Part shown: in pieces, positions 17,909-25,300 of the stretch
Layout of the letters: every line of letters begins with the position of its first letter
How positions within the stretch are numbered: position 1 is the stretch's first letter
DNA from: Halovibrio salipaludis
GTDB lineage: Bacteria; Pseudomonadota; Gammaproteobacteria; Pseudomonadales; Oleiphilaceae
Assembly (NCBI RefSeq): GCF_002286965.1
Contig: NZ_NSKD01000005.1
Span: forward strand, 1-64,000
DNA length: 64,000 bases
Direction: 5' to 3'
Notes under the pieces: generated by a model
Seen by the model: only the letters and a program-made list of their open reading frames with translations
Database searches by the model: none
What the model was told of the DNA's origin: nothing
Made by a program: the position numbers and the translations under genes

Positions 17909-18304
17909 ATGCTTATAACGATTGCGAGTTACAGTTTTCCATTCGAAGCCCACATCGCCCGATCACGCCTGGAGTCGGAGGAAATTCCTGCCTTTGTCGC
18001 TGATGAGCACACCATCAACATGCAGTGGCTGTATTCGAACGCGCTTGGTGGCGTCAGGCTTCAGGTTCCCCAGGAATTTGTCGAGATCGCGCTTGAGATC
18101 CTGAGCGAGGACCGGGAGCAGGATCTGGTTGAGGAAGTCGGAGTTGACCCCAAATCCTGCCCACATTGCGGAAGCACGGATACGGAGTTCCATCAGATCG
18201 GCCGACGCTGGGCCTTTCTGGTTTTCCTGGGGTTGGATTTTCCGTTATTTCCTGTGAGGAATGGCATTCGCTGCAATCACTGTGGGAAAGTCTCCGAGAT
18301 CTAG
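17909..18304 (+). CDS. DUF2007-type protein with C-terminal zinc ribbon
   Basis: A 131-residue protein. The N-terminal 65 residues (ASYSFPFEAHIARSRLESEE, then EIPAFVADE and GVRLQVP) match DUF2007 signal-transducing-type domains. The C-terminus has CPHCGS and CNHCGK separated by about 30 residues, a rubredoxin-like zinc ribbon. It may bind metal; function of the family is not established. Last of the small plus-strand genes. Confidence 0.7.
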   Translation: MLITIASYSFPFEAHIARSRLESEEIPAFVADEHTINMQWLYSNALGGVRLQVPQEFVEIALEILSEDREQDLVEEVGVDPKSCPHCGSTDTEFHQIGRRWAFLVFLGLDFPLFPVRNGIRCNHCGKVSEI

Positions 18305-18311
18305 TATCTCG

Positions 18312-18410
18312 TATGCCCTCCAGCGGATTGCTCGCTATTTCGATACAACGGAGCGCTTCTGGCTGAACCTGCAGATGGAGTATGAGCTTCGCACCGCGCA
18401 GCTTCAATAG
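18312..18410 (+). pseudogene. HigA-family antitoxin remnant (C-terminus only)
   Basis: Directly after the DUF2007 stop, the frame reads YALQRIARYFDTTERFWLNL then QMEYELRTAQLQ and a stop at 18408-18410. This is the hallmark C-terminal end of HigA/VapI antitoxins (LAxYFGTxxxFWLNLQxxYDL). No start codon, helix-turn-helix or toxin gene precedes it, so it is a truncated relic. Its end overlaps the convergent BrnA gene by 7 bases. Confidence 0.75.
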
Positions 18411-18682
18411 TCAGTGCTATCAGGGTCCGTCGGGTTATACTCAGCCAACTCCTCCCGAATTACCGTTCGCAACCGGTCCTCTGAGAGTTCTGGTTTTGAC
18501 TGGAAGATCGCCTCGCGCAGGGTCTGATTAATCAGGGTCTGGTACCCAATCCCTTTTGCTTCGGCCTGGTCCCGGAAAGCATGGATCACATCCTCGTCCA
18601 GCATGATGGTGATGCGTGTTTTCCCACCGGGGGAAGAAACCGGGCCCCGCTTTGCATTACTGAAATCGTAGTTTTCACGCAT
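18404..18682 (-). CDS. BrnA-type antitoxin, no toxin partner seen
   Basis: A 92-residue protein with the BrnA layout: MRENYDFSNAKRGP leader, then the ribbon-helix-helix ITIMLDEDVIHAFRDQAEAK followed by GIGYQTLINQTLREAI. BrnA neutralises the RNase BrnT and represses the operon. BrnT normally lies immediately upstream, but here the upstream side is a divergent XRE gene and no BrnT-like sequence is present, so the antitoxin is an orphan, or regulates in trans. The acidic C-terminus (EELAEYNPTDPDSTDY) is intact. Confidence 0.75.
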   Translation of the reverse strand: MRENYDFSNAKRGPVSSPGGKTRITIMLDEDVIHAFRDQAEAKGIGYQTLINQTLREAIFQSKPELSEDRLRTVIREELAEYNPTDPDSTDY

Positions 18683-18727
18683 GGTAAAGCAGCCTTCCGT
18701 AGGTCAAACTCGATCTCCATTTAATAA

Positions 18728-18748
18728 GTATGCATTAAATATGCATAC
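18728..18748 (+). promoter_or_regulatory. Palindromic operator over the XRE start codon
   Basis: Perfect 8-base arms gtatgcat (18728-18735) and atgcatac (18741-18748) flank a 5-base AT spacer. The right arm contains the ATG of the XRE gene. Such palindromes are typical autoregulatory sites of XRE antitoxins; the site lies about 45 bases from the divergent BrnA start, so it may influence both. Binding is inferred. Confidence 0.7.
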
Positions 18749-19025
18749 GGTACAAGGTTCTGAAATAAAGGGCCTTCAAGACGCCAGGGTGAAGGCCGAA
18801 TACGACAAACTGACTCCGGAATTTGAGCTGATTGACCAGCTCCTTTCTATGCGTAACAGCGCGGGGCTGACCCAGCAGGAACTTGCTGAGCGTATGGGTA
18901 CGCAGAAATCCAACGTCAGCAGGCTGGAGCACGGACGGAGCAACCCAAGCTGGAAAATGCTCACCCGCTATGCGCATGCCTGTGGTTATGAATTAAAGCT
19001 GAGCACGCTGGAGCGTTCCGCATAA
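18741..19025 (+). CDS. XRE helix-turn-helix protein (HigA2/antitoxin-like)
   Basis: A 94-residue protein starting at the ATG inside the palindrome (MHTVQGSEIKGLQDARVKAE). The helix-turn-helix LTQQELAERMGTQKSNVSRLE, with the recognition helix SNVSRLEHG, is clear; the following KMLTRYAHACGYELKLSTLE is the usual tail of antitoxin-type XRE regulators paired with RelE/HigB toxins. The toxin normally lies upstream; instead there is the divergent orphan BrnA. An upstream ATG at 18681 would add a 20-residue leader overlapping BrnA and is less likely. Confidence 0.75.
   Translation: MHTVQGSEIKGLQDARVKAEYDKLTPEFELIDQLLSMRNSAGLTQQELAERMGTQKSNVSRLEHGRSNPSWKMLTRYAHACGYELKLSTLERSA
18991..19025 (+). repeat. 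XRE-tail direct repeat, copy 1
   Basis: The last 35 bases of the XRE gene (from aattaaagct) recur at 19815-19849 with 30 of 35 identical and the same encoded tail ending LERSA. The two copies bracket the membrane gene at 19079-19777. Confidence 0.7.
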
Positions 19026-19078
19026 GTCCACCACTCCACCACCATGGTTCGGCGCGATACATGTGAGGCAATCTGCCC

Positions 19079-19777
19079 TCAGGCCGTGTCTTGCTGTGAC
19101 CCGCGATCCATGAAAAACACCGTCGCAATGAAAATGATCGCATTGAAGACAATTACGGTGACTGCCTGAACCGCCGTAATCGGGGGAAAATCATAATTCT
19201 CCATCGCTCCCGATGCAGCGTGCAGAAAGGCTAGAAACGCCAGAGAGGACAGGCCCGCGATGGCCGCGAATGGGGCCACCACGTGCTTGTTTGAGAGGCT
19301 CAATAAGCCGCGTGACATCTTAATCACGATCACGCTGCTAATGATTGTTGCTGCTGCATTGCCCCCCAATTGCCCTTTTATGCCCAACCAAATGTCAACA
19401 ACTATTGCAACCGTCGAGAATAGATTGAGGAGCAGGAAATAAGCTAGGCCTAGCCCTGCTACCCTGAATATTCTTCTGTCGCTCAGTTGTGTCATCTGGT
19501 CTTCGGCTCTATCCAGAGTGTTATTTAGTTCGCTGGGGAAGCAGCGATTAATCGAGACCGTGCGCTGCCTTCTTCTGATCTCTTCCAGTGCATGCTGGCG
19601 AGTCTCAGAAGAGGCTTGCTGTACGCCAAACAGGACAATTGAAAGGACGAGCCCTCCAACATTTCCCTTTGTTGCTCCCTGCTTGATGATCTGCCATGCG
19701 CTACCGCCCACACCGAGTGCCCCCGGGTTGAGGCCGATTGTACGGTCAACATAGGCCACCTTACCGTGAAACGACAC
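19079..19777 (-). CDS. Unrecognised multi-pass membrane protein
   Basis: A 232-residue protein with about five hydrophobic segments (near 38-52, 105-130, 140-155, 168-190 and 200-222) and a basic cytosolic stretch RRRQRTVSINRCF. The start is GTG at 19775-19777 with gaggagc about 10 bases upstream; no in-frame ATG precedes it. No family recognised. It is bracketed by the duplicated XRE tails and may have arrived as cargo between them. The SFHGKVAYVDRTIGLNPGAL N-terminus looks extramembrane. Confidence 0.5.
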   Translation of the reverse strand: MSFHGKVAYVDRTIGLNPGALGVGGSAWQIIKQGATKGNVGGLVLSIVLFGVQQASSETRQHALEEIRRRQRTVSINRCFPSELNNTLDRAEDQMTQLSDRRIFRVAGLGLAYFLLLNLFSTVAIVVDIWLGIKGQLGGNAAATIISSVIVIKMSRGLLSLSNKHVVAPFAAIAGLSSLAFLAFLHAASGAMENYDFPPITAVQAVTVIVFNAIIFIATVFFMDRGSQQDTA

Positions 19778-19814
19778 GATGTCCTTAAGCTCCTCAGCAG
19801 TCTTGGTTTCAACT

Positions 19815-19849
19815 AATTAAAGCTAACCACACTGGAGCGTTCGGCATAG
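19815..19849 (+). pseudogene. XRE-tail direct repeat, copy 2 (gene fragment)
   Basis: Reads in frame as LKLTTLERSA followed by a TAG stop at 19847-19849, the tail of an XRE antitoxin gene whose body is absent. It matches 18991-19025 at 30 of 35 bases; synonymous or conservative differences suggest descent from a separate but related gene rather than a recent duplication. It ends 6 bases from the convergent helicase gene. Confidence 0.7.
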
Positions 19850-19855
19850 GCAACG

Positions 19856-22303
19856 CTACTGCTCCAGCGTCCCCTTAAACTCCCCCAACACCTGCAGCTC
19901 TCCCGCCTGGGCTTCGTCCAGGACAATATCCTCATAGCCCGGCGCCAGCGTATCGCAGGCGAGAACGATACGGCGGTGTTCCCACTGATGGTCAGGGTTT
20001 GGCACCTTCTCGCTGTGGTACACCTTAACGGTGAGTTCACCGCCATGATCCGGATCCTGTATGTCGCGATGGTAGACCAGCATCACCCGGCCGTTGCGGC
20101 TGCCGCCAGGGTTGGCCTCGAAAAGGCACAGCGAGCCGTTGGGGATGCGCCGGTTCATGGATTCGCCTTCCACGCGCACCGCGAAGAGTCCAGGCTTGGC
20201 GCGGTACATGTCCGGTAGCGCGATCCAGATTTCGGCCTGCCGGGGATTCTGGATTTCAGCAAAGCCTTCCGCGAAATCGCCAGCGGCGACTGGAAGATCG
20301 ATGAATGGAACGGCATTGTCGTCATCGCCAACCTCTTCAGCCGACAGAAACCGCACGCCCTCTTCCGGCTCTGTTGTGGTTTCATCCGCTTCAGCCCGGT
20401 TGGCAGCTGCCGATTCCGTTGCGGGTTGCGGCTCGTCCTCGGTGACGGCGAGCGCGATCTGCTCCCGGAAGTATTCCTGGGTTTCCGCATCCGTGCAGTA
20501 GATGAGGCAGCCCTTCAAACCCCGGCTCATGAGAGTGCGGTAGGTGTTCTTGATGATGGCCTCGGCACGGGCGTCAGCCTCTTCCGGGTATTGTTTACGC
20601 GCTTTCTTGTAGCCGTGAAGGGAGCGGTCGGTTTTGGCGCGTTCCTGGGGCTGAGTGATGACCCGGCCATTGCGCACGATCAGGTCCGGCCCGATGATGA
20701 CGCCCACGTAGTCCAGCTCCAGGCCCTGGACGGTGTGGATACAGCCGACCTGTTCAACGGAGTGTTCCTTTTCCAGGTAGCGGCCCTCGTCCTCGGTGAG
20801 GTTCCACTGCATGGCGAAGTCATGTTCCGGAAAGGTAATGTCGTATGCGCCGGCGTTTTTCTTACTGACCCAGTTCCAGCAGTAGCCGGCCACCAGTCGT
20901 GCCTTGTGGCCCGAGCGGTCGAGCTCATAGATACGGTCGCGAAGTTCACTGGGTGAATCGACAACCTCCAGCTGATAGCGGATGCCGGCGAGGTTGTCCT
21001 GGGCGGTGTCACGCAGAGCCAGCACCCGCTCCAGCCAGGCAAGGTAGCCATCCGAGCCATTGCAGCGGAACTGCGACTGCAGCACGGCACGATGGACTGT
21101 GGCGTTCTGCTGGCGGGCCCAGGTCTCGATCTCACCACGCGTGCCCGTGTCGTTCCAGGTAACCTGCTGGGCTTCATCCACGAAGAAGATACTGGCGCGG
21201 GCGGACTCTATGATGTCGCGGATCTGGTTGGCGCCCTTTTTCTGGTACTGGGAGCGTTCCAGCAGCCGGTGAGCCTCGTCCACCACCAGGGCATCCATGG
21301 CGTTGGTTTCCATGTTGTCGTAACTGGCCGAACCCTTGAACAGGTTACTGAAGCGGGTTTTGGTCATGGTCCCGGTCAGGCGCCCTTCATACACCTGCCG
21401 GGGAGCGCGGTTGGGGGTAACGTAATGGGCGGTGTAATAGCGCTTAGTCATTTCAACAAGCAGGTTGATGGCAACCACGGACTTTCCCGTGCCAGGGCCT
21501 CCCTCCACGATCAGGACCTGCTTGCCGCCCTGCTGCGCCATCTCGGTCACATCCAGCGCCATCTCGTAGACCAGCTTTTGGTCATCGATCATCAGGAACT
21601 CGCGATTGCCCTTCATCAACGATGCCAGGGCATCGGCCAGTTCCCGCGACGGTCGGATGCGCCCGCGTTCGATCCGATAGAGCACCCGGCTGGTGTCGCC
21701 GTGGCGCACGTGTTTCTGGATAAACTGCTGAAGCCGCTCCATGTCGTTGCGCAGATACAGCGGCGCACGATCAAGGTGTTCCCGGTAGCGGGCGTCGGTA
21801 ACGCCGGAGCCATCACGGCAATTATGCAGGTAAGCGCAGGGCTGGAGTCGAATGCCCTCTTTTTGGACTGTCTCGTTGAAGTCCTCCAGGAGCGCGGCAT
21901 AGCTCCAGGCCTGGTAGGACGGATGCGTGGTCTCGCGCTGGGCTCCGCCCAGGAAAGTCTCGACGATGGCATCCTTGCCCGTGGCCGTAATTTTCTCCCA
22001 CTGCTTGAGCTCAACGATCACACAGGCTTCGCGCTGCCCTTCATCCAGCCCAGCCACGATCATGTCGATTCGCTTGGAGGTCTGGGGGATGCGGTATTCA
22101 ATGGCGATACCGGCATCCCCGGGAATCCCTTCACCCTCGAGAATGTTCTTCATGTATTGCAGCGACTGTTCCCAGGAACGGCGTTCGCTATCGCTCACAC
22201 CACCCTGGCCCCGGCGTTGCATTGCGCCCAGGATGCGATCCGATATCCGGTTGCGGCGCACGTCGTCCAGGAAGGTGGTCTTGTCGCTGTTGTAAACCAG
22301 CAT
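19856..22303 (-). CDS. Nuclease-DUF2075 helicase-S24 (LexA-like) fusion protein
   Basis: An 815-residue three-part protein. Residues 65-105 have IDMIV (Asp80) and VIVELKQW (Glu98, Lys100), a PD-(D/E)XK nuclease-like signature. Residues 260-560 form a DUF2075 superfamily-1-type helicase with Walker A GGPGTGKS (268-275) and Walker B LVVDEAH. Residues 664-815 form an S24/LexA-like peptidase: PVAAGDF with an Ala-Gly pair near 674, VEGESMNRRIPNG (candidate Ser near 715) and LTVKVYH (candidate Lys near 760). Autocleavage at Ala-Gly could couple the helicase to DNA damage, as in LexA; this is inference. It forms an operon with the MazG-like gene 9 bases upstream. Confidence 0.85.
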   Translation of the reverse strand: MLVYNSDKTTFLDDVRRNRISDRILGAMQRRGQGGVSDSERRSWEQSLQYMKNILEGEGIPGDAGIAIEYRIPQTSKRIDMIVAGLDEGQREACVIVELKQWEKITATGKDAIVETFLGGAQRETTHPSYQAWSYAALLEDFNETVQKEGIRLQPCAYLHNCRDGSGVTDARYREHLDRAPLYLRNDMERLQQFIQKHVRHGDTSRVLYRIERGRIRPSRELADALASLMKGNREFLMIDDQKLVYEMALDVTEMAQQGGKQVLIVEGGPGTGKSVVAINLLVEMTKRYYTAHYVTPNRAPRQVYEGRLTGTMTKTRFSNLFKGSASYDNMETNAMDALVVDEAHRLLERSQYQKKGANQIRDIIESARASIFFVDEAQQVTWNDTGTRGEIETWARQQNATVHRAVLQSQFRCNGSDGYLAWLERVLALRDTAQDNLAGIRYQLEVVDSPSELRDRIYELDRSGHKARLVAGYCWNWVSKKNAGAYDITFPEHDFAMQWNLTEDEGRYLEKEHSVEQVGCIHTVQGLELDYVGVIIGPDLIVRNGRVITQPQERAKTDRSLHGYKKARKQYPEEADARAEAIIKNTYRTLMSRGLKGCLIYCTDAETQEYFREQIALAVTEDEPQPATESAAANRAEADETTTEPEEGVRFLSAEEVGDDDNAVPFIDLPVAAGDFAEGFAEIQNPRQAEIWIALPDMYRAKPGLFAVRVEGESMNRRIPNGSLCLFEANPGGSRNGRVMLVYHRDIQDPDHGGELTVKVYHSEKVPNPDHQWEHRRIVLACDTLAPGYEDIVLDEAQAGELQVLGEFKGTLEQ

Positions 22304-22312
22304 GGCCGAGGC

Positions 22313-22675
22313 CTATAGGTTGGTGTACTTATCGGACCGGCCCCGCGCCTTGTCGGCCGGGTACTTGCCTTCATTCTCGTCGATCTTGTCATCAACCGCT
22401 TCCAGCAGGTCCATATCCAACCGGCCTGCCAGCAGCATCAGATAGATCTGCACGTCGGCCAGCTCCCGCCTGACGGCTTCGCGTGTCTCCGGTTCGAGGG
22501 CCTCGGATGCTTTGCCATCCAGCCACTGGAAATGCTCAACCAGCTCCCCGACTTCGCCGGTCAGCGCCATGGTGAGGTTCTTGGGTGAGTGGAAGCGCGA
22601 CCACTCGCGCTCATCCACAAAGTGCTGGAGACGTTCCTGGAGCTCCCCAAAGGTTCGCATTCCGTCAACAGACAT
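22313..22675 (-). CDS. MazG-like nucleotide pyrophosphohydrolase
   Basis: A 120-residue all-alpha NTP pyrophosphatase. The metal-binding pattern is visible as LTGEVGELVEHFQW and then RRELADVQIYLMLLAGRLD (ExxE ... ExxD). RS21-C6/dCTPase-like enzymes of this size hydrolyse dCTP or modified dNTPs to the monophosphate. The ATG at 22673-22675 has ggag 7 bases before it. The gene ends 9 bases before the helicase fusion start, so they are co-transcribed; a joint nucleotide-depletion/defence role is plausible but unproven. Confidence 0.85.
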   Translation of the reverse strand: MSVDGMRTFGELQERLQHFVDEREWSRFHSPKNLTMALTGEVGELVEHFQWLDGKASEALEPETREAVRRELADVQIYLMLLAGRLDMDLLEAVDDKIDENEGKYPADKARGRSDKYTNL

Positions 22676-23030
22676 TCTTGAACTCCGCTAGGGTCAATCT
22701 GGGACTTTAAAGATTATGGGCGTCTCTAGGAGCAGTGAACAGCGCGGACGATGGAGCAGATCCTAACTACTTCGGGGGGGCTTCTCCTGCCTTATCGGGG
22801 AACTGCTAAGAAATCCTCAGTAATTGCCAGCCTACTCGGCAGCTACGGCGCACTTTTAGCTGAAGGGACCAGTCCCCGCGATCACATTGCCCCCCAATAG
22901 GTCTTGCCCTCAGACGCAGTCGTTGCATTTTCTGCAACAACTGAATTGCAGTCCATCTCTCCGGGTTTGAAGATGTTCCGAAAATGCCGCGAGGTCAGGG
23001 TTGGAGGCTGACAACCATACCTTAACCCAC
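22676..23030. other. Non-coding stretch with one small palindrome
   Basis: No credible gene. The only structure seen is gttgca (922-927 of 22 kb) and tgcaac (933-938) around a 5-base loop, extended by agt/act. It could be an operator or hairpin; nothing nearby shows what it would control. A DUF488 gene fragment follows at 23031. Confidence 0.5.
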
Positions 23031-23088
23031 CAACAGGTGCTCAACCTCCACCCCGGAAATGGACGCCAACCGCTCGGCGATGAGCATC
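23031..23088 (-). pseudogene. DUF488 gene 3'-end fragment (direct repeat copy 1)
   Basis: The 58 bases encode MLIAERLASISGVEVEHLLV, equal to the C-terminus of the intact DUF488 gene at 26731-27171, and match 26743-26800 with 5 mismatches. Homology stops abruptly at 23088. Both copies are on the minus strand, so they are direct repeats bounding 3.7 kb with AbiE, the DUF3427 remnant and the toxin/immunity pair. Confidence 0.8.
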
Positions 23089-23215
23089 TTTGAACGCACG
23101 CCTGTCACTTCCGGGACCCTGCTGACAGAAGGATCCTGCCTTCGCCCTCTTTGGTGTCCTGGTGGCGGTGCACTGTCACCCCGGAGCCGATCACTGGATC
23201 GCCCGGCTCCGTGAG

Positions 23216-24142
23216 TCACATGCTGAATGAAGAACCCGGGGTCGGCTGACCGCGCAATTGGTCGCCCACATTGGACAGGAGGCCGCTGACGGTATTGCTC
23301 AGATAGTCCGTGAATCCGTTGCGCGACAGGGTGCGCTCAATCACCGTTGAAGGCAGAAAACGGGTCATCTCATCGTGAAATGCCTTACTGACGACGATCT
23401 CGGGCAGGCGCTTGATCATAGCCTCTACCTTCGCCTGGTAGTCATCAACACCGTAAGCCGCGACCTTCGATTCGACCATTTCCACATCAAGCTGTGCGCT
23501 GTGCTGGGTCAACCAGGCCAGATCCCATACGTCACGGTGGCGAACGTATTTTTCGGTAGCCGGGAGAGAAACCAGTTTGTCCGCCATGATTTCATCCAGT
23601 GACTCAACGGACATGAGAATGTCTTCGTAGCCATCTGGCAGGAAATCGTAATTACGGCGAAGCGGTAAACTGGTGGCCGACAGCGCTTCAATATTGGCGA
23701 CCTCGAGCTTGATTCTCTGATTGGGCAGGTCTTTGCGTTCAGGCGTGGTAGCTATTGAAATCTGCCACTTGTCCACAGTCACATCGCCACGGCCCTCCCC
23801 CTGGCGAAGTGATGAGGGTTCTTTCACCGAAACGTCCAGCTGGTAGCGCTCGCCAATGTAGTGCTCAATGCAGTCTTTGATCTCGGCCAGCTTCGCCGAA
23901 GTGAACGTTGCTCCGCCGACGAAATCCAGGTCTTCGCTGAAACGGTTCGCGCCATGGCACAGGCGCAGTGATGTACCCCCCTGAAAGACCAGCTCATCCA
24001 ACAACCGTTCCTTATCCAGAGCAAACAACACATCATAGTGCAGCAATTCCTTCTCCACGGCCGGCCTCATGCTGGCCAGCGCGGGATCCGCCATTGCGCG
24101 ATTCACAAGCTCCCTGAAATCCTGCTGATCAGCGGTACTCAT
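23216..24142 (-). CDS. abiEii: AbiEii-type nucleotidyltransferase toxin
   Basis: A 308-residue AbiEii/AbiGii toxin. The nucleotidyltransferase signature is complete: VFQGGTSLRLCHGANRFSED then LDF, giving the GGTS motif and the Asp pair (ED-LDF). AbiEii transfers nucleotides to tRNA acceptor stems and arrests growth during phage infection in characterised systems. The ATG at 24140-24142 overlaps the antitoxin gene by 14 bases (an ATG five codons earlier is possible). The protein is full length, so the module looks active. Confidence 0.9.
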   Translation of the reverse strand: MSTADQQDFRELVNRAMADPALASMRPAVEKELLHYDVLFALDKERLLDELVFQGGTSLRLCHGANRFSEDLDFVGGATFTSAKLAEIKDCIEHYIGERYQLDVSVKEPSSLRQGEGRGDVTVDKWQISIATTPERKDLPNQRIKLEVANIEALSATSLPLRRNYDFLPDGYEDILMSVESLDEIMADKLVSLPATEKYVRHRDVWDLAWLTQHSAQLDVEMVESKVAAYGVDDYQAKVEAMIKRLPEIVVSKAFHDEMTRFLPSTVIERTLSRNGFTDYLSNTVSGLLSNVGDQLRGQPTPGSSFSM

Positions 24143-24668
24143 TGAGTGCATCCTCATCCACTAGATGGGTATTACGCCCTACTCGTTTGAGATCACGAAG
24201 GGCCGTCTGCACTGTTGCGATTTTCAGTGGCCGATTCCGGTCCTGTACACCTGACAGGATTTGAGCCGGACGACGCTTGGTGTGAGTGAACTCAATCACG
24301 CCATAAGGGGTGCTGTATTCGCCCTTGCGCCCGGTGGTCATCAGACTGATGCGATTGATCGGGATCTGGGAAATGATACCGTACTCCGATAATGCCGACT
24401 CCAGGCTGATGTAGCTGTACTCACCACGGCGCAGAGCTCTGGCGATAAGCTCGACCGTATCCGGACCCTTGTTCTTGGACATACCGTAGAGGTAAACCCC
24501 TTTGGCCGGACGCTCAAGAATGCCGCTGGCGACCAGCCGAGCAAGCGTCGCCTGACGCCCACGCGGGGTATCCTCATGAAAAACTCTGCCCATATCCCCG
24601 GCCGTGAACACGTAGCGCCCTTTGCGGTCGTATTCGTTGAGGCGCCGAATCGCATCGGACTGCTTCAT
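24129..24668 (-). CDS. abiEi: AbiEi-type antitoxin and autorepressor
   Basis: A 179-residue AbiEi family protein: an N-terminal winged helix-turn-helix (DAIRRLNEYDRKGRYVFTAG) that binds the promoter, then the antitoxin domain with SYISLESALSEYGIISQIP. AbiEi opposes the toxin without tight binding (type IV) and represses the operon cooperatively at inverted repeats, two of which lie directly upstream. Start at the ATG at 24666-24668 with gagg upstream. It precedes and overlaps the toxin gene, the standard order. Confidence 0.9.
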   Translation of the reverse strand: MKQSDAIRRLNEYDRKGRYVFTAGDMGRVFHEDTPRGRQATLARLVASGILERPAKGVYLYGMSKNKGPDTVELIARALRRGEYSYISLESALSEYGIISQIPINRISLMTTGRKGEYSTPYGVIEFTHTKRRPAQILSGVQDRNRPLKIATVQTALRDLKRVGRNTHLVDEDALNEYR

Positions 24669-24717
24669 GGGTTTCCTCACTCCAAACATCTATCGCCACA
24701 ATCCCACTATGACATAG

Positions 24718-24757
24718 GTGGACACTAAAAACACTAATGTGTGTTATTGTTGTCCAC
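24718..24757 (-). promoter_or_regulatory. Nested inverted repeats upstream of abiEi
   Basis: Outer arms gtggaca (24718-24724) and tgtccac (24751-24757) enclose inner arms aacac (24730-24734) and gtgtt (24741-24745). The set is centred about 70 bases upstream of the abiEi ATG. AbiEi proteins are known to repress through paired inverted repeats at such positions, so this is the likely operator. Confidence 0.65.
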
Positions 24758-24798
24758 TTCAAGGAGATAGAACCGAATAGTGATTCGGAATTCCCGGA

Positions 24799-25197
24799 TC
24801 ACTGCCCCCGGAGCACACTGAATGCTTCATACAACCGAGGTGGCAACGGGTATTGCAGGCGCCATGTGATGCTCATGGGCTTTTCGCCCCGATAGTCCAG
24901 GAAGATGACGGGGCCGCAGGCGCGGAAGGCGTGGTCCTTGGTTTCCTGAACAAAGAGCTGAAAGGTCCATGGGCTGTCCGGGCCGTCGCCCTGGTTGATG
25001 TAGCGGCGCCCCACGGGTGTGCTCGAGCCGGCTGAGTTCTGGCTCTGCCAGTGGAACCGTTCGGGGCTGATGGCGTAGTCGCCATAGGCCACGCCTTCGC
25101 GGGGGCTACTCAAAAGCGGATTGTAGTCGCTTAACTCGGTGCCCAGAATCTGCGGGGCGGATCTCTCGAAACACCTTAGCCTGGCTTCAGACTCCCG
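24799..25197 (-). pseudogene. DUF3427 helicase C-terminal remnant
   Basis: The open frame lacks a start but encodes the tail of DUF3427 helicases: YGDYAISPERFHWQSQNSAG, RRYINQGDG, FVQETKDHAF, GPVIFLDYRGEKPMSITWRL. The upstream part (ILGTELSDYNPLL) belongs to the same domain. The helicase core and nuclease domain are missing; a stop bounds the frame at 25198. Only about 130 of some 1000 residues survive. Confidence 0.75.
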
Positions 25198-25300
25198 TCA
25201 CACTGCCGCAAGGCCGAGGATAGCGCACTCCGAAAAAGTTTGTTAATTTCTCGCGGCAGCGAGGTATCGCACATGGACATCACACCACAAGGAAGCTGGT

